Shown here one piece after another: positions 35,875 to 44,856 of a stretch of 64,000 bases of DNA. A program made the position numbers and the translations under genes. Positions within the stretch are counted from its first letter, which is position 1. Each line of letters starts with the position of its first letter. Origin of the DNA: Solidesulfovibrio aerotolerans (GTDB lineage Bacteria; Desulfobacterota; Desulfovibrionia; Desulfovibrionales; Desulfovibrionaceae); the NCBI RefSeq assembly GCF_009856865.1, contig NZ_WVUD01000015.1, positions 1-64,000 of the forward strand, read 5' to 3'. Below the pieces are notes generated by a model. The model had not been told where the DNA came from, did no database searches, and saw only the letters and a program-made list of their open reading frames with translations.

Positions 35875-37386
35875 TTATCCCTGGATGATTTGTAATGCCA
35901 TCTTTGGCAATGAGTTCGCTTGAGCTAACATGGCAACTGAAGCTTGTGTAAGTATTTGCTCTTTCACGAATGAAGTCATTTCTTCTGCAACATCTGTGTC
36001 AGATATTTGCGATTCAGCGGCATGGAGATTTTCTGCTTGGGTTTGTATGTTTGAAATAGTGTTTTCAAGTCGATTCTGTGTTGCTCCAAGGTTGGCTCGA
36101 ATTTTGTCTTTCTTGACTATGGCTTGATTTAGAGATTCCAACGCATTTTCTGCGCCTTCTTGTGTGTCTATCCTTGTACTAGCTATCCCAAGATTATCTG
36201 TCGAAACAGATCCAATACCTACATTGTAATAATCCTCTTCTTTTTTGTTGCCTGTCCCGAAATGTACGGTTATGTCGTTGATGTCGGGTGTACTGTCTTG
36301 TAGTAGGCTAACATCACCGCTCACATCGTAATAATCCTTAATAGCATCTGGAGATAGTGCTTTATCATAAATTCGAACGTCATCCATTGAACCGTCAAAA
36401 CGTTCGTAAGCATGCACTGCCTGAAAAGGGTCGTAGCCAAAATAGGTATCAGCAAGAAATGCAACGTTTCCTGTCCCATTGTTAGAACTAATTACCTCAT
36501 CACCATCCAGGTATAGACGATACTGGCCGTTGTCATATGTATTTGTAACAAGATGCCAATTATTTAAAGAAGGCATAGTTGGAGACAAATAGTGGTTTGT
36601 GTAGACACTATTTGAATACCATACTTCAATATTGCCTGCTGAATTTAATTGAATCTCATATCTTCTCTTTCCTGAAGGTGCATTAGATGTAAATAATTGC
36701 TGTTCTTGTCCGGTCAAACTGTTCGTATTGAACCAAAACTGGATAGTAAATTTATCACCTGTCATGCCAAAGTCAGTGGTTAAACCACTGTTCGTACCAT
36801 TGAATTCAATTGCGCTACTACCCTCGACCCCAGTTACAAATGATGTACCAGTAGAAGTGGAAGTGTATCCATTTCCTGATGTATCATTAATCGTGCCATT
36901 GAAATCTAAGTTGAACATCATATCGTCGGATAATTGATTCTTTGTTGTTTCAATCCTTGTTAAATCTCCATTCAGTAATTTTGTCCCATTGAACTCTGTT
37001 GATTGTGCGATTCGTTCAATTTCTGATTTCATTGCCTGAAATTCAGAGTCAATAATTATTCTTTGATCTGATGTATATGTTCCAGTTGCTGCTTGTTCCG
37101 CAAGTTCTTTCATACGAATCAACTTTTCATCAACAATTTGTAAAGCTCCATCAGCAGTCTGAATCATTGAGATAGCATCGTTAGCGTTCCTGATTCCTTG
37201 GTTCAAGGTGCTGACATCAGATCGCATCAACTCACGGACTGCGAGTCCGGCAGCGTCGTCGGCGGCTGAATTGATACGCAATCCAGACGACAGCCGCTGG
37301 ATAGAAGTGCTCATCGCCCCATAGTGGGCTGACAAATTCCTGGCGGAATTCATCGCCATGAGGTTGTGGTTTATGATCAATGCCAT
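35875..37386 (-). CDS. flagellin with an inserted LamG-like domain
   Basis: 503 aa. The N-terminal D0/D1 region (1-150) is typical flagellin: MALIINHNLMAMNSARNL, RLSSGLRINSAADDAAGL. The C-terminal D1/D0 region (about 405-503) is also typical, ending NSLPKMALQIIQG. Between them (about 160-345) is a LamG/concanavalin-like jelly-roll: DFNGTINDTSGNGY, FTIQFWFNT, NWHLVTNTYDNGQYRLYLDG and SMDDVRIYDKALSPD, which often bind glycans. The insert replaces the surface-exposed variable region, so polymerised filaments would display it. AGGAG lies ten bases upstream of ATG. No flagellin chaperone gene is adjacent. Flanked by R7 and R8 as a one-gene block. Confidence 0.9.
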   Translation of the reverse strand: MALIINHNLMAMNSARNLSAHYGAMSTSIQRLSSGLRINSAADDAAGLAVRELMRSDVSTLNQGIRNANDAISMIQTADGALQIVDEKLIRMKELAEQAATGTYTSDQRIIIDSEFQAMKSEIERIAQSTEFNGTKLLNGDLTRIETTKNQLSDDMMFNLDFNGTINDTSGNGYTSTSTGTSFVTGVEGSSAIEFNGTNSGLTTDFGMTGDKFTIQFWFNTNSLTGQEQQLFTSNAPSGKRRYEIQLNSAGNIEVWYSNSVYTNHYLSPTMPSLNNWHLVTNTYDNGQYRLYLDGDEVISSNNGTGNVAFLADTYFGYDPFQAVHAYERFDGSMDDVRIYDKALSPDAIKDYYDVSGDVSLLQDSTPDINDITVHFGTGNKKEEDYYNVGIGSVSTDNLGIASTRIDTQEGAENALESLNQAIVKKDKIRANLGATQNRLENTISNIQTQAENLHAAESQISDTDVAEEMTSFVKEQILTQASVAMLAQANSLPKMALQIIQG

Positions 37387-37689
37387 CCGACGGCATCTCC
37401 TTCCAGGTCCTAAGCGGTTTCACTCATTCTCGATGGCAATTATTTCCGGTGTCCCAGCACCTACATCACTAGAGATCGTGAGACGGTGGGAAAAAAGGGC
37501 AGTCAGGATAGTTTCCATGATACTCAATGCATTTCGCATACCCGGTTTGCTCATCCGAATTTTATTCTTGAGTAGACAGCCGGTATACTCATATAATATG
37601 TTTAAATATCAGATTGTTAGGTAAGTAATCGCCGGCGGAACAGGAATAGAAATGTGTTCGAAAATTGGGGTAAACCGATCAGATGGTTC

Positions 37690-37945
37690 TGCCAAAAGAC
37701 TGACGTTCGAACGGGATCATGAAGGAATCCGGTACGGGAAGGTTACCCATTCCTTGGGGAAGTGGTCACGGGGGCGGCGGGATTATACTGGAAGAACCCT
37801 GACTCAAAACGGACAACGGACATTGCCCCGGAACGGTCCAGGACTGGGTTTGGTGGTCCCGGGGATAGAAGGGGGCGGATGACAGGGGAAAGCCCCAGGA
37901 AGGGGCCGGTAGAGAGCAGGGGAGGGGTGTCCTGAGAATGAGGAG
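37690..37945 (+). repeat. GC-rich dispersed repeat R8
   Basis: It contains GGCCGGTAGAGAGCAGGGGA (37904-37923) identical to R1 and R4, and on its left AAGTGGTCACGGGGGCGG resembling the start of R1. It lies between the divergent flagellin and MucR-like genes. Confidence 0.75.
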
Positions 37946-38063
37946 CCGTGCCGTTCCCGAACCCAAAAGCGGAAGAAAATTTTATGCGTAATTTTCTAGT
38001 GGGTAATTGACATCTTCTCCAAACCGGAGCTATAGCGAAAAAAAGTTCCTAAAGGAGATATCT

Positions 38064-38639
38064 ATGATTGACAAAAAGACCTGGGATGATGCCTTTAACC
38101 TTGCGAAAGCTCAAGTACGGCATGGAAATGCTGACTATTCAGACCTTAGAAGTGTGACAGAAGAAATTTATAAACAAATGATTGATATTAAAGATGTGCC
38201 AGACACGTATGATGTCACTCCAACTAGTGCTCAAAATAAAAGACTTGCTTCTTCTGACAGTAAGTTTAAGCATGAAGTCGTTAATGGTAAAGTAAGGTGT
38301 GCTATCTGTGGTAAGCTTTTTAAATCTATATCACAAAATCATTTAAACACACATGAAAACATTCTTCGTGATGACTACATGATAAAGTACGGTGTTAACG
38401 ATAAGGAGATGCAAGGAACAATCGAGCGTCATGCCAAGACGGGCGATGACAACTCACTTACTATCCTTAGTTATGTCATGAAAGAGTACAACCTGAAGAG
38501 GGCAGAAGCAAAGCCTTTTGTGATTAAACAAGGATTCACAGACCTTGTAGATTTGATGGCACAAGCAAAAGAGAAGGGTATTTCTGCGCTTGAACTCTTG
38601 AAAGAGAAAGTTCCTGTTCCTAAAAAGAAAAAAGAGTAG
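38064..38639 (+). CDS. MucR/Ros-like zinc-finger regulator
   Basis: 191 aa from ATG 38064, preceded by AAAGGAG. A central C2H2-type finger reads CAICGKLFKSISQNHLNTHE, followed by DDYMIKYGV, close to the Ros/MucR pattern (finger, then a Y..K(Y/W)G segment). The N-terminal region is helical and the C-terminus Lys-rich (PVPKKKKE). MucR-type proteins repress AT-rich acquired DNA and surface genes such as flagellar and exopolysaccharide genes. Its place beside flagellin and secretin genes fits such a target set (inference). Own terminator at 38668. Confidence 0.75.
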   Translation: MIDKKTWDDAFNLAKAQVRHGNADYSDLRSVTEEIYKQMIDIKDVPDTYDVTPTSAQNKRLASSDSKFKHEVVNGKVRCAICGKLFKSISQNHLNTHENILRDDYMIKYGVNDKEMQGTIERHAKTGDDNSLTILSYVMKEYNLKRAEAKPFVIKQGFTDLVDLMAQAKEKGISALELLKEKVPVPKKKKE

Positions 38640-38667
38640 GGTTTCACCGTACTCATGAAAATTTAGA

Positions 38668-38709
38668 AGCCCACGTCTGTCATGTTAAGTGGTGGACGTG
38701 GGTTTTTTT
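38668..38709 (+). terminator. terminator of the MucR-like gene
   Basis: AGCCCACGTC pairs with GACGTGGGTT and is followed by a run of seven T bases. Confidence 0.85.
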
Positions 38710-38762
38710 ATGGATGTTCTTCATCCCCGCAGTGCCCAAAATGGAAACTCTTGGTGGACAGG

Positions 38763-40835
38763 TCACTGTCCAGAGGATTGATTCGGAGAAGAGGTTCCTA
38801 ATCCTTTGGCTGTTGAGGGGGGAATGGATGCAATAGGTTTTTCTCCCAAGATAGTAGGTGTAATAAAAATCAAAACATCTGACTTCTCATATGCTTTACC
38901 TTTAGACTTAAACGCCCACCCGAGACCAGGAATATTACTTAGAAATGGAACGCCATTTTCCGTGTCGCTATTTTTGTCACGAGTCAAACCAGATATAACA
39001 ATTGTATCTCCATCTTCTACCACCAAATTGGATTTTGTTTCCCTTTTAAAAAGTGGCGGGGTGCCTTGAACCCAATTTGATTGATTTTCGTCTACTTGGT
39101 CGTCTTTAACAAGTATTTTCATACGCAAGCTTGTGCCGTCAACAACATGTGGAGTTATTTCTAGTTTAAGTGTTGCGTTTTTATACTGTGTATTTGTTCC
39201 TTGCTGCGATGTGGTAGAGTATGGGATTTCTTTTCCGTTTTCAATTGAAGCTATTTGATTTTCCATCGTAGTTATCGTAGGGCTTGACAGAATTGTAACC
39301 TTACTTTCTCCAGCTAACGCAGTTAACTGCGCTTCAAGTATAGTGCCTCCAATCTTTCCAAAAAGAAAATTAAGTCCTGTGCCTGCTGTAGCTGCACTAG
39401 TGAGTGTCGGATAATTCAAGCCAAAGCCCGATCCAGATGATCCACCTTGAAAAAAAGGAATAGACGTATTCGTTGAAGTGGCGGTTCCTGTCGAAGCATT
39501 AGAAGAAGCGCCTGTTGCACCGAGTAAAGCGCTAGCAACGGACGCAGCAAGAGTTTCAGCTGCTGTTGCACTATTTGAAGACAAAGTATTGTTTGTAGTG
39601 TTCTTGGTAGAATTATAGTTGTCAACTCCCGGAAAGTTTGCATCTCCTGGCGGTGTGCGTGTTGCATCTGTAACGTTTTGCGTTCTCCCTAAGACGGTTG
39701 AACCTGTTGTGTTAGAAGAAAGCGACCCATTAGTATTTAATGAGCTATTAGTCGCCCCGTTTGTTGTCGCCGTATTACTGCCTACGTTTCCAACTGTAGT
39801 TGTGGAACTTGAGGTAGCACTTTGAGCTGGGGTAATTTGGAAGTTAGAATTCTTAAGCTGACCACCCCATTGTACACCAAGTTGCTGAGCGGTAGCTTGG
39901 GATGTTTCCACTATAAAAGCTTTGAGTTTGATTTGATAGGGTGGTTTGTCTATGCTATCAATAATTTTAATTACTTTTTTAAGATCAGACGGTGGACCCT
40001 GGACAATTAAAGTGTTGCTATGTGTGTCAGGTACCACTGAACAATACAGTTGCCCAGGCTGCCTTCCATATTCATTTATTTGAGCTGTTGATGGTCCTTG
40101 CGCAGCACTTGTAAACTGAGTTGAACCTTGAATCGGGCTGGTGTTATTGGAAGAAGCATTCCTTGTTATAGTATCAGTTTGTTCTGGCGTGCCCGTAGCC
40201 TTGTTTCCACAGAGCATGGAGATCGTATTGTTAATGCTTATAAGATCAGAGTAATTAATCTCAATTTTTGCAGTAGCGAAATCCTCCGTCTTCCGCTTAG
40301 TTTTTTCTTCCATTCGACTTTTATTATGTTCAGCGCTAATTTTATTTTGTGCTTCAAGATCTTCTAGTCTCATTACAGTAATAATGCTGTCGTTGATATC
40401 GTATGTCAGTCGATTCGCAGACAACAATCCTTTAAAAGTCTCATCCCATAGAGCATTGTCTACATCGATATTAACTAAAATAGCTTTATCTTTTTCGCCA
40501 CTGTTAACGCCTGGTATCGATGAGGAGAATACTATATTTTGCTTTGCAACTCTAGCCATTGCACGAAGTACAGTGACAATATTCGTGTCATACATTCTTA
40601 GTGTTAGTCTGTCAGTGGGTAGCTTCTTGACTACTTCTTTCTTATCCTTTTCTTTTTCTTCTTGAACAACTACTTCTGAATATTCTATGCGCCGCTCCCT
40701 TGGACTCGGGGAAAATCCTTCAGATTTAGTTGCTTTAATATCCCATTGTTCTTTGAAAGCAGATTTCTGAGGTTTTTGTACGCAACCCTCGGATAATGTC
40801 CCAATAAGAACACAAGCAATAAGAAAAAATTTCAT
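38763..40835 (-). CDS. secretin, outer-membrane pore of the PilQ/GspD family
   Basis: 690 aa from ATG 40835, which has GAGG seven bases upstream. The N-terminal signal reads MKFFLIACVLIGTLSEGC; the Cys may be lipidated though the lipobox is atypical. An STN/secretin-N region (about 75-150, LRMYDTNIVTVLRAMARVAKQNIVF) and a second N-domain (about 210-330) precede a long Ser/Thr/Asn-rich insert (about 335-490). The C-terminal secretin domain follows (KVTILSSPTITTMENQ, GDTIVISGLTRD, VPFLSNIPGLGWAFKS, FITPTIL). Such rings export pili, proteins or filamentous phage. Only a lipoprotein accompanies it; no ATPase or inner-membrane platform is in island B. Confidence 0.85.
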   Translation of the reverse strand: MKFFLIACVLIGTLSEGCVQKPQKSAFKEQWDIKATKSEGFSPSPRERRIEYSEVVVQEEKEKDKKEVVKKLPTDRLTLRMYDTNIVTVLRAMARVAKQNIVFSSSIPGVNSGEKDKAILVNIDVDNALWDETFKGLLSANRLTYDINDSIITVMRLEDLEAQNKISAEHNKSRMEEKTKRKTEDFATAKIEINYSDLISINNTISMLCGNKATGTPEQTDTITRNASSNNTSPIQGSTQFTSAAQGPSTAQINEYGRQPGQLYCSVVPDTHSNTLIVQGPPSDLKKVIKIIDSIDKPPYQIKLKAFIVETSQATAQQLGVQWGGQLKNSNFQITPAQSATSSSTTTVGNVGSNTATTNGATNSSLNTNGSLSSNTTGSTVLGRTQNVTDATRTPPGDANFPGVDNYNSTKNTTNNTLSSNSATAAETLAASVASALLGATGASSNASTGTATSTNTSIPFFQGGSSGSGFGLNYPTLTSAATAGTGLNFLFGKIGGTILEAQLTALAGESKVTILSSPTITTMENQIASIENGKEIPYSTTSQQGTNTQYKNATLKLEITPHVVDGTSLRMKILVKDDQVDENQSNWVQGTPPLFKRETKSNLVVEDGDTIVISGLTRDKNSDTENGVPFLSNIPGLGWAFKSKGKAYEKSDVLIFITPTILGEKPIASIPPSTAKGLGTSSPNQSSGQ

Positions 40836-40899
40836 TACGATACCTCGATATAAGGTCTTTAATCCTGCATTTCTCTTGATCAGAATTCGATTGTTCATG

Positions 40900-41244
40900 T
40901 TATAAGCCCTGATCGACATGAAGGACAAATTCTTTGACACCTGTAATTTTGTTCATCACTTCGATCCTATATCTTGTGATTTCAATTATCGAAAGATTCG
41001 TTCCCTTGATTGTCTCGTCTGCTCGGTATTCGTTGTCGTTTACAATGGCAAACTTATTGGCATTAGATTCAACATAGGCTGTGTATTTCAATGCCTTGAA
41101 GTCACTATCAACGCAAGAAACGCTGGATCCGATGTGATTTATAGCCGTTCGTTTCTCTGCGCAACCGAACTGTACGAAAAGCACAGCAAATGCTAAAATT
41201 AAGGGCAATAGTTTTTTTGGGAAAAAATTTATGATCTTAACCAT
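40900..41244 (-). CDS. small lipoprotein upstream of the secretin gene
   Basis: 114 aa from ATG 41244 with AAGGAG upstream. Signal peptide with a lipobox-like end (LAFAVLFVQFGC). The mature part is about 90 residues, ending KEFVLHVDQGL. It precedes the secretin by 64 bp on the same strand, so it may be a pilotin or assembly partner for the ring (inference from position). No family recognised. Confidence 0.7.
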   Translation of the reverse strand: MVKIINFFPKKLLPLILAFAVLFVQFGCAEKRTAINHIGSSVSCVDSDFKALKYTAYVESNANKFAIVNDNEYRADETIKGTNLSIIEITRYRIEVMNKITGVKEFVLHVDQGL

Positions 41245-41410
41245 AGAATAGCTCCTTCGAACTCTCAAATTTTTTTAATAAAGTTATATTTTTTCGTTCA
41301 ATATGCAACGCATTTCTGAACGAAACAAGTTCCTCCCAATAACTCAATTATTCCGAATGATCAAGGCCATGTTCACGGGTTATTTTTTGGTGTATCCCGC
41401 CAAATTTATC

Positions 41411-41655
41411 TCATGTCAAATTTAACATAAGCACCACCTGCACTTTTCCTAAAATTTCCCCTTGACCTCCCAGCCCGTGGGAGTGTAGTTCCCTCCGACC
41501 AACGACGAGCCAACAAGCGCCAACGTCTTTGGTACCCGAAAATTTCTGGGGAATGGAAAATTTCGGGTTGACTTCGGGAAGAGTTTGGAATAGATATCCC
41601 CTTCCCTGATTGAAATTTAGGAGCGTAGCTCAGGGGGAGAGCACTTGCTTGACAC
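41411..41655. repeat. right copy of the tRNA-leader direct repeat (attachment junction)
   Basis: Partner of 23896-24140. It includes the promoter and 5' half of the complete tRNA-Val and ends in the anticodon loop. Confidence 0.85.
41568..41596 (+). promoter_or_regulatory. tRNA-Val promoter
   Basis: TTGACT (41568-41573) and TAGATA (41591-41596) with 17-bp spacing, about 22 bp before the mature tRNA 5' end. Confidence 0.75.
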
Positions 41656-41693
41656 GCAAGGGGTCGGGAGTTCAAATCTCCCCGTTCCTACCA
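41619..41693 (+). tRNA. tRNA-Val (anticodon GAC)
   Basis: 75 bases including encoded CCA. Acceptor AGGAGCG pairs with CGTTCCT (one G-T), the D arm has GCTC/GAGC, the anticodon arm is CTTGC-TTGACAC-GCAAG with GAC, and the T arm is GGGAG-TTCAAAT-CTCCC. It is the integration target: its 5' half lies in the direct repeat and the 3' half only here. Island DNA lies to the left, chromosomal genes to the right. Confidence 0.97.
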
Positions 41694-41703
41694 CGAATTT
41701 ACA

Positions 41704-41729
41704 GGGAGGCTTTGGCCTCCCTTTTTTTC
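41704..41729 (+). terminator. terminator after tRNA-Val
   Basis: GGGAGGC/GCCTCCC with a four-base loop followed by seven T bases. Confidence 0.88.
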
Positions 41730-41766
41730 TAGCGCGATGGGGCTACTGCCCCGCGGAGAAGGCGAC

Positions 41767-43710
41767 GTGCAGGTCACAATTGAGGATCAATCCCTGGAGG
41801 CGGCAGCCGGTGAGGCATGCGGCCAGGTTCTGGCACGGGCCATTTCCGGCAAGCGTTACAAAAATACGGTTGCCTGTCTTGTAGACGGTCAAGCCCGCGA
41901 TCTCGCTTCGCCCCTGCCGGACGATGCCCACGAAATCACGCCCATAGCCGCCGATACCCCCCAGGGGCTGGCTGTTATCCGACACTCGGCCGCCCACATC
42001 ATGGCCGAGGCCGTCAAAAAGCTTTTTCCCGCTGTCCAGGTCACCATCGGCCCGGCCATCGAAAACGGCTTCTACTACGATTTCGCTTACGAGCGCCCGT
42101 TTACCCCCGAAGATCTTGAAGCCATTGAGGCGGAGATGCGCAAAAGCATCGCCGCCAACACCGCGTTTGCCTGCACATATGTGCCCAAGGCCGACGCCAA
42201 GGCTCTTTTCGCTTCCCAGGGCGAGAGCTACAAGCTCGAGATCATGGATGAAAACATCGTCGGGGACACGGTATCGCTCTATCGCCACGGCGCCTTTACC
42301 GACCTGTGCCGCGGTCCCCATGTGCCGACCACGGGCATGGTCCGGGCGGTCAAACTGCTTTCCGTGGCCGGGGCCTATTGGCGCGGCGATGAAAAGCGGC
42401 CCATGCTCCAGCGTATTTATGGGACGGCCTTTGCCGCTGAAGCCGATTTGAAGACGTACCTGCGCCACCTGGAAGAAGCCAAGAAACGTGACCACCGCAA
42501 GCTCGGCACGCAGTTGGATATGTTCAGCTTTTCCGAGGAAGTGGGCGCGGGTATGTGCATCTGGCATCCCAAGGGCGAGCTGGTGCGCACTATTTTGGAA
42601 GATTTCGAGCGCCGCGAACACCTGCGCCGGGGCTATCAGCTGGTGCGCGGCCCGCTGATTTTGCGCCGCGAACTCTGGGAGCGCTCCGGGCATTACGACA
42701 ATTACCGCGAGAACATGTATTTCACAGAGATCGACGAGCAGTCTTATGGTATAAAGCCCATGAACTGCCTGGCGCATATGCTCATTTACAAGTCGCGCAT
42801 TCGCAGCTACCGCGACCTGCCCCAGCGCTATTTTGAGCTGGGCGTGGTGCACCGCCACGAGAAATCCGGCGTGCTCCATGGCCTGCTGCGCGTGCGCCAG
42901 TTCACCCAGGACGACGCCCATATCCTGTGCCGGCCGGATCAGTTGCAGGCCGAGATCACCGGAGTGGTGCGCTTTGTCCAGGATGTGCTGGGGCTGTTCG
43001 GCTTTGATTTCGAGGCCGAGTTGTCCACCCGGCCGGAAAAGTCCATCGGCTCCGACGAGGACTGGGACCGGGCCACCAAGGCGCTCAGCGACGCCATGGA
43101 GTCCATCGGACTGCCCTACGAAATCAACGAAGGCGACGGTGCCTTTTACGGACCAAAGATTGACATTAAGCTCAAAGATGCTTTAGATAGACGGTGGCAA
43201 TGCGCCACCATCCAGTGCGACTTCACTTTGCCGGAACGCTTCGACCTCGTTTATACCGATACGGACGGGGAGCGGAAACGGCCGGTGATGCTGCATCGGG
43301 TCATTTTGGGCGCGGTGGAACGATTTCTGGGCGTGCTGATTGAGCACACCGCCGGGGCCCTGCCCACGTGGCTTGCCCCGGTACAGGCCCGCATCCTCAT
43401 CGTCACCGATGCGCAAAAAGACTTCGCCGAGCAGGCTCTGGAGCGGCTCAAAGCAGCCGGCATCCGGGCCGAGCTCGATGATCGCAACGAGAAACTGGGT
43501 TTCAAGGTACGCGAAGCCCAGGTAGAAAAGATCCCCTATATGCTCGTGGCAGGGGACAAGGAAAAGGAGCTCGGCGGCCTGAACGTGCGGCTGCGTTCCG
43601 GGGAAAATCTTGGTGTCAAGACCCTGGACGAAGTAGAGTTGCTGATCACGGCCGATTGCCAAGAACCATTCAAGCGTGGAGGGATGCGCTATAACTTCTG
43701 CTCCCAGTAG
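41767..43710 (+). CDS. thrS: threonyl-tRNA synthetase
   Basis: About 647 aa. I choose GTG 41767 (giving MQVTIEDQS) because it starts the TGS domain and has AGAAGG just upstream; the frame is open from 41737. Domains in order: TGS, the second additional domain with [16 protein letters not shown], the class II catalytic core ([13 protein letters not shown] with the zinc Cys, [24 protein letters not shown], and [13 protein letters not shown]) and the anticodon-binding domain. It charges tRNA-Thr in the cytoplasm. First gene of the translation operon; its end overlaps infC by 20 bp. GC-rich codons mark the chromosomal backbone. Confidence 0.97.
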   Translation: MQVTIEDQSLEAAAGEACGQVLARAISGKRYKNTVACLVDGQARDLASPLPDDAHEITPIAADTPQGLAVIRHSAAHIMAEAVKKLFPAVQVTIGPAIENGFYYDFAYERPFTPEDLEAIEAEMRKSIAANTAFACTYVPKADAKALFASQGESYKLEIMDENIVGDTVSLYRHGAFTDLCRGPHVPTTGMVRAVKLLSVAGAYWRGDEKRPMLQRIYGTAFAAEADLKTYLRHLEEAKKRDHRKLGTQLDMFSFSEEVGAGMCIWHPKGELVRTILEDFERREHLRRGYQLVRGPLILRRELWERSGHYDNYRENMYFTEIDEQSYGIKPMNCLAHMLIYKSRIRSYRDLPQRYFELGVVHRHEKSGVLHGLLRVRQFTQDDAHILCRPDQLQAEITGVVRFVQDVLGLFGFDFEAELSTRPEKSIGSDEDWDRATKALSDAMESIGLPYEINEGDGAFYGPKIDIKLKDALDRRWQCATIQCDFTLPERFDLVYTDTDGERKRPVMLHRVILGAVERFLGVLIEHTAGALPTWLAPVQARILIVTDAQKDFAEQALERLKAAGIRAELDDRNEKLGFKVREAQVEKIPYMLVAGDKEKELGGLNVRLRSGENLGVKTLDEVELLITADCQEPFKRGGMRYNFCSQ

Positions 43711-44233
43711 TGATCCTCGGTGTAACCACCGGATCCGCGCCCGCGAGGTGCGGGTGATTGCCGACGACGGCTCGCAGGTGGGCATCATCCCAACCAGCGA
43801 GGCGTTGCGCATGGCCCAGGAAAAGGGCCTGGACCTCGTCGAGGTCGCGCCCAATGCCGAGCCCCCCGTCTGCCGGATCATGGATTTCGGCCGCTTCAAG
43901 TACCAGCAGCAAAAAAAGGTGCAGGAAGCCCGAAAGAAAGCAACCACGGTTCAGCTGAAGGAAATCAAGGTCCGGCCGAAAACCGACGAGCACGATTATC
44001 AAACCAAACTGAAGCACATCCGTCGTTTTCTCGAAGACGGCGACCGGTGCAAAGTCACGGTATTTTTCCGTGGCCGCGAAATCGTGCACAAAGACCGTGG
44101 CCAGGTCATTCTGGCCCGGGTGGTGGTCGATCTTGGCGAGCTGGCCAAGGTGGAGCAGGAGCCCCGTACAGAGGGGCGCATGATGACCATGCTGCTGGCC
44201 CCCCAGGTCAAAAAACCCATCGCGCCGGTGTAA
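43691..44233 (+). CDS. infC: translation initiation factor IF-3, probable AUA start
   Basis: About 180 aa. IF3-N begins near [13 protein letters not shown] and IF3-C follows with [20 protein letters not shown]. The best ribosome site GGAGGG (43678-43683) is seven bases before an in-frame ATA at 43691. The only usual start is a GTG at 43676 that overlaps that ribosome site and has none of its own. infC is known for rare AUU/AUC/AUA starts that IF3 itself discriminates against, giving autoregulation. I therefore place the start at AUA. It overlaps thrS by 20 bp. Confidence 0.93.
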   Translation: MTSAPSSDPRCNHRIRAREVRVIADDGSQVGIIPTSEALRMAQEKGLDLVEVAPNAEPPVCRIMDFGRFKYQQQKKVQEARKKATTVQLKEIKVRPKTDEHDYQTKLKHIRRFLEDGDRCKVTVFFRGREIVHKDRGQVILARVVVDLGELAKVEQEPRTEGRMMTMLLAPQVKKPIAPV

Positions 44234-44263
44234 CCGCCCGGCGCGTCACTGAAGGAGTCCGTC

Positions 44264-44461
44264 ATGCCCAAGATGAAGACCAACCGTAGCGCCGCCAAGC
44301 GCTTCGGCAAGACCGGTTCCGGCAAGTTCACCCGCCGTCGCCAGAACCTGCGCCATATTCTGACCAAGAAAAACGCCAAACGTTCCCGCCGTCTGGGACA
44401 GGGCGCTCTGGTCGATTCCGCCAACATCAAGGCTGTCAGCCGCCTTTTGCCTTACGCCTAG
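44264..44461 (+). CDS. rpmI: 50S ribosomal protein L35
   Basis: 65 aa, full length: MPKMKTNRSAAKRFGKTGSG opening and HILTKKNAKRSRRLG centre, both diagnostic. GAAGGAG upstream. Between infC (30 bp) and rplT (41 bp) in the standard order. Confidence 0.97.
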   Translation: MPKMKTNRSAAKRFGKTGSGKFTRRRQNLRHILTKKNAKRSRRLGQGALVDSANIKAVSRLLPYA

Positions 44462-44502
44462 GCCCTCCCGGTCTTGGCATCCACGCTTGAAGGAGCAGAT
44501 AC

Positions 44503-44856
44503 ATGCGCGTGAAAAGGGGACAAGCCGCCCATAAACGGCACAAGAAATTTCTTAAAATGGCCAAAGGATACGTCGGGGCTCGCAGCAAGCTGTACGAAAC
44601 CGCCCGCGAGGTAGCCGAACGTTCGTTGGTCTATGCTTATCGCGACCGCAAGCAGCGCAAGCGCCAGATGCGCCGGCTCTGGATTCTGCGCATCAATGCC
44701 GCCGCCCGTGAAAACGGAATGTCCTACAGCGTGTTCATGCACGGCCTGACCCTGGCCGGCGTGGAACTGGACCGCAAGGTTCTGGCCGACATGGCCGTTC
44801 GTGAAAAGGACAGCTTCGTGAAGCTGGCGGAGCTGGTTAAATCCAAGGTGAATTAA
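44503..44856 (+). CDS. rplT: 50S ribosomal protein L20
   Basis: 117 aa, full length, opening [20 protein letters not shown] with [20 protein letters not shown]. It binds 23S rRNA early in assembly and in other bacteria represses its own operon. GAAGGAG upstream. The stop codon is directly followed by the GTG start of pheS. Confidence 0.97.
   Translation: MRVKRGQAAHKRHKKFLKMAKGYVGARSKLYETAREVAERSLVYAYRDRKQRKRQMRRLWILRINAAARENGMSYSVFMHGLTLAGVELDRKVLADMAVREKDSFVKLAELVKSKVN

Noticed and set aside
9361-37945. R repeats as insertion sequences
   Set aside because: No transposase, no terminal inverted repeats with target duplications, and all copies in one orientation.
41743-42921. 392-codon minus-strand frame opposite thrS, and similar long frames opposite pheS, pheT and glnN
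   Set aside because: Typical antisense shadows of GC-rich genes; composition is not protein-like and there is no ribosome site.
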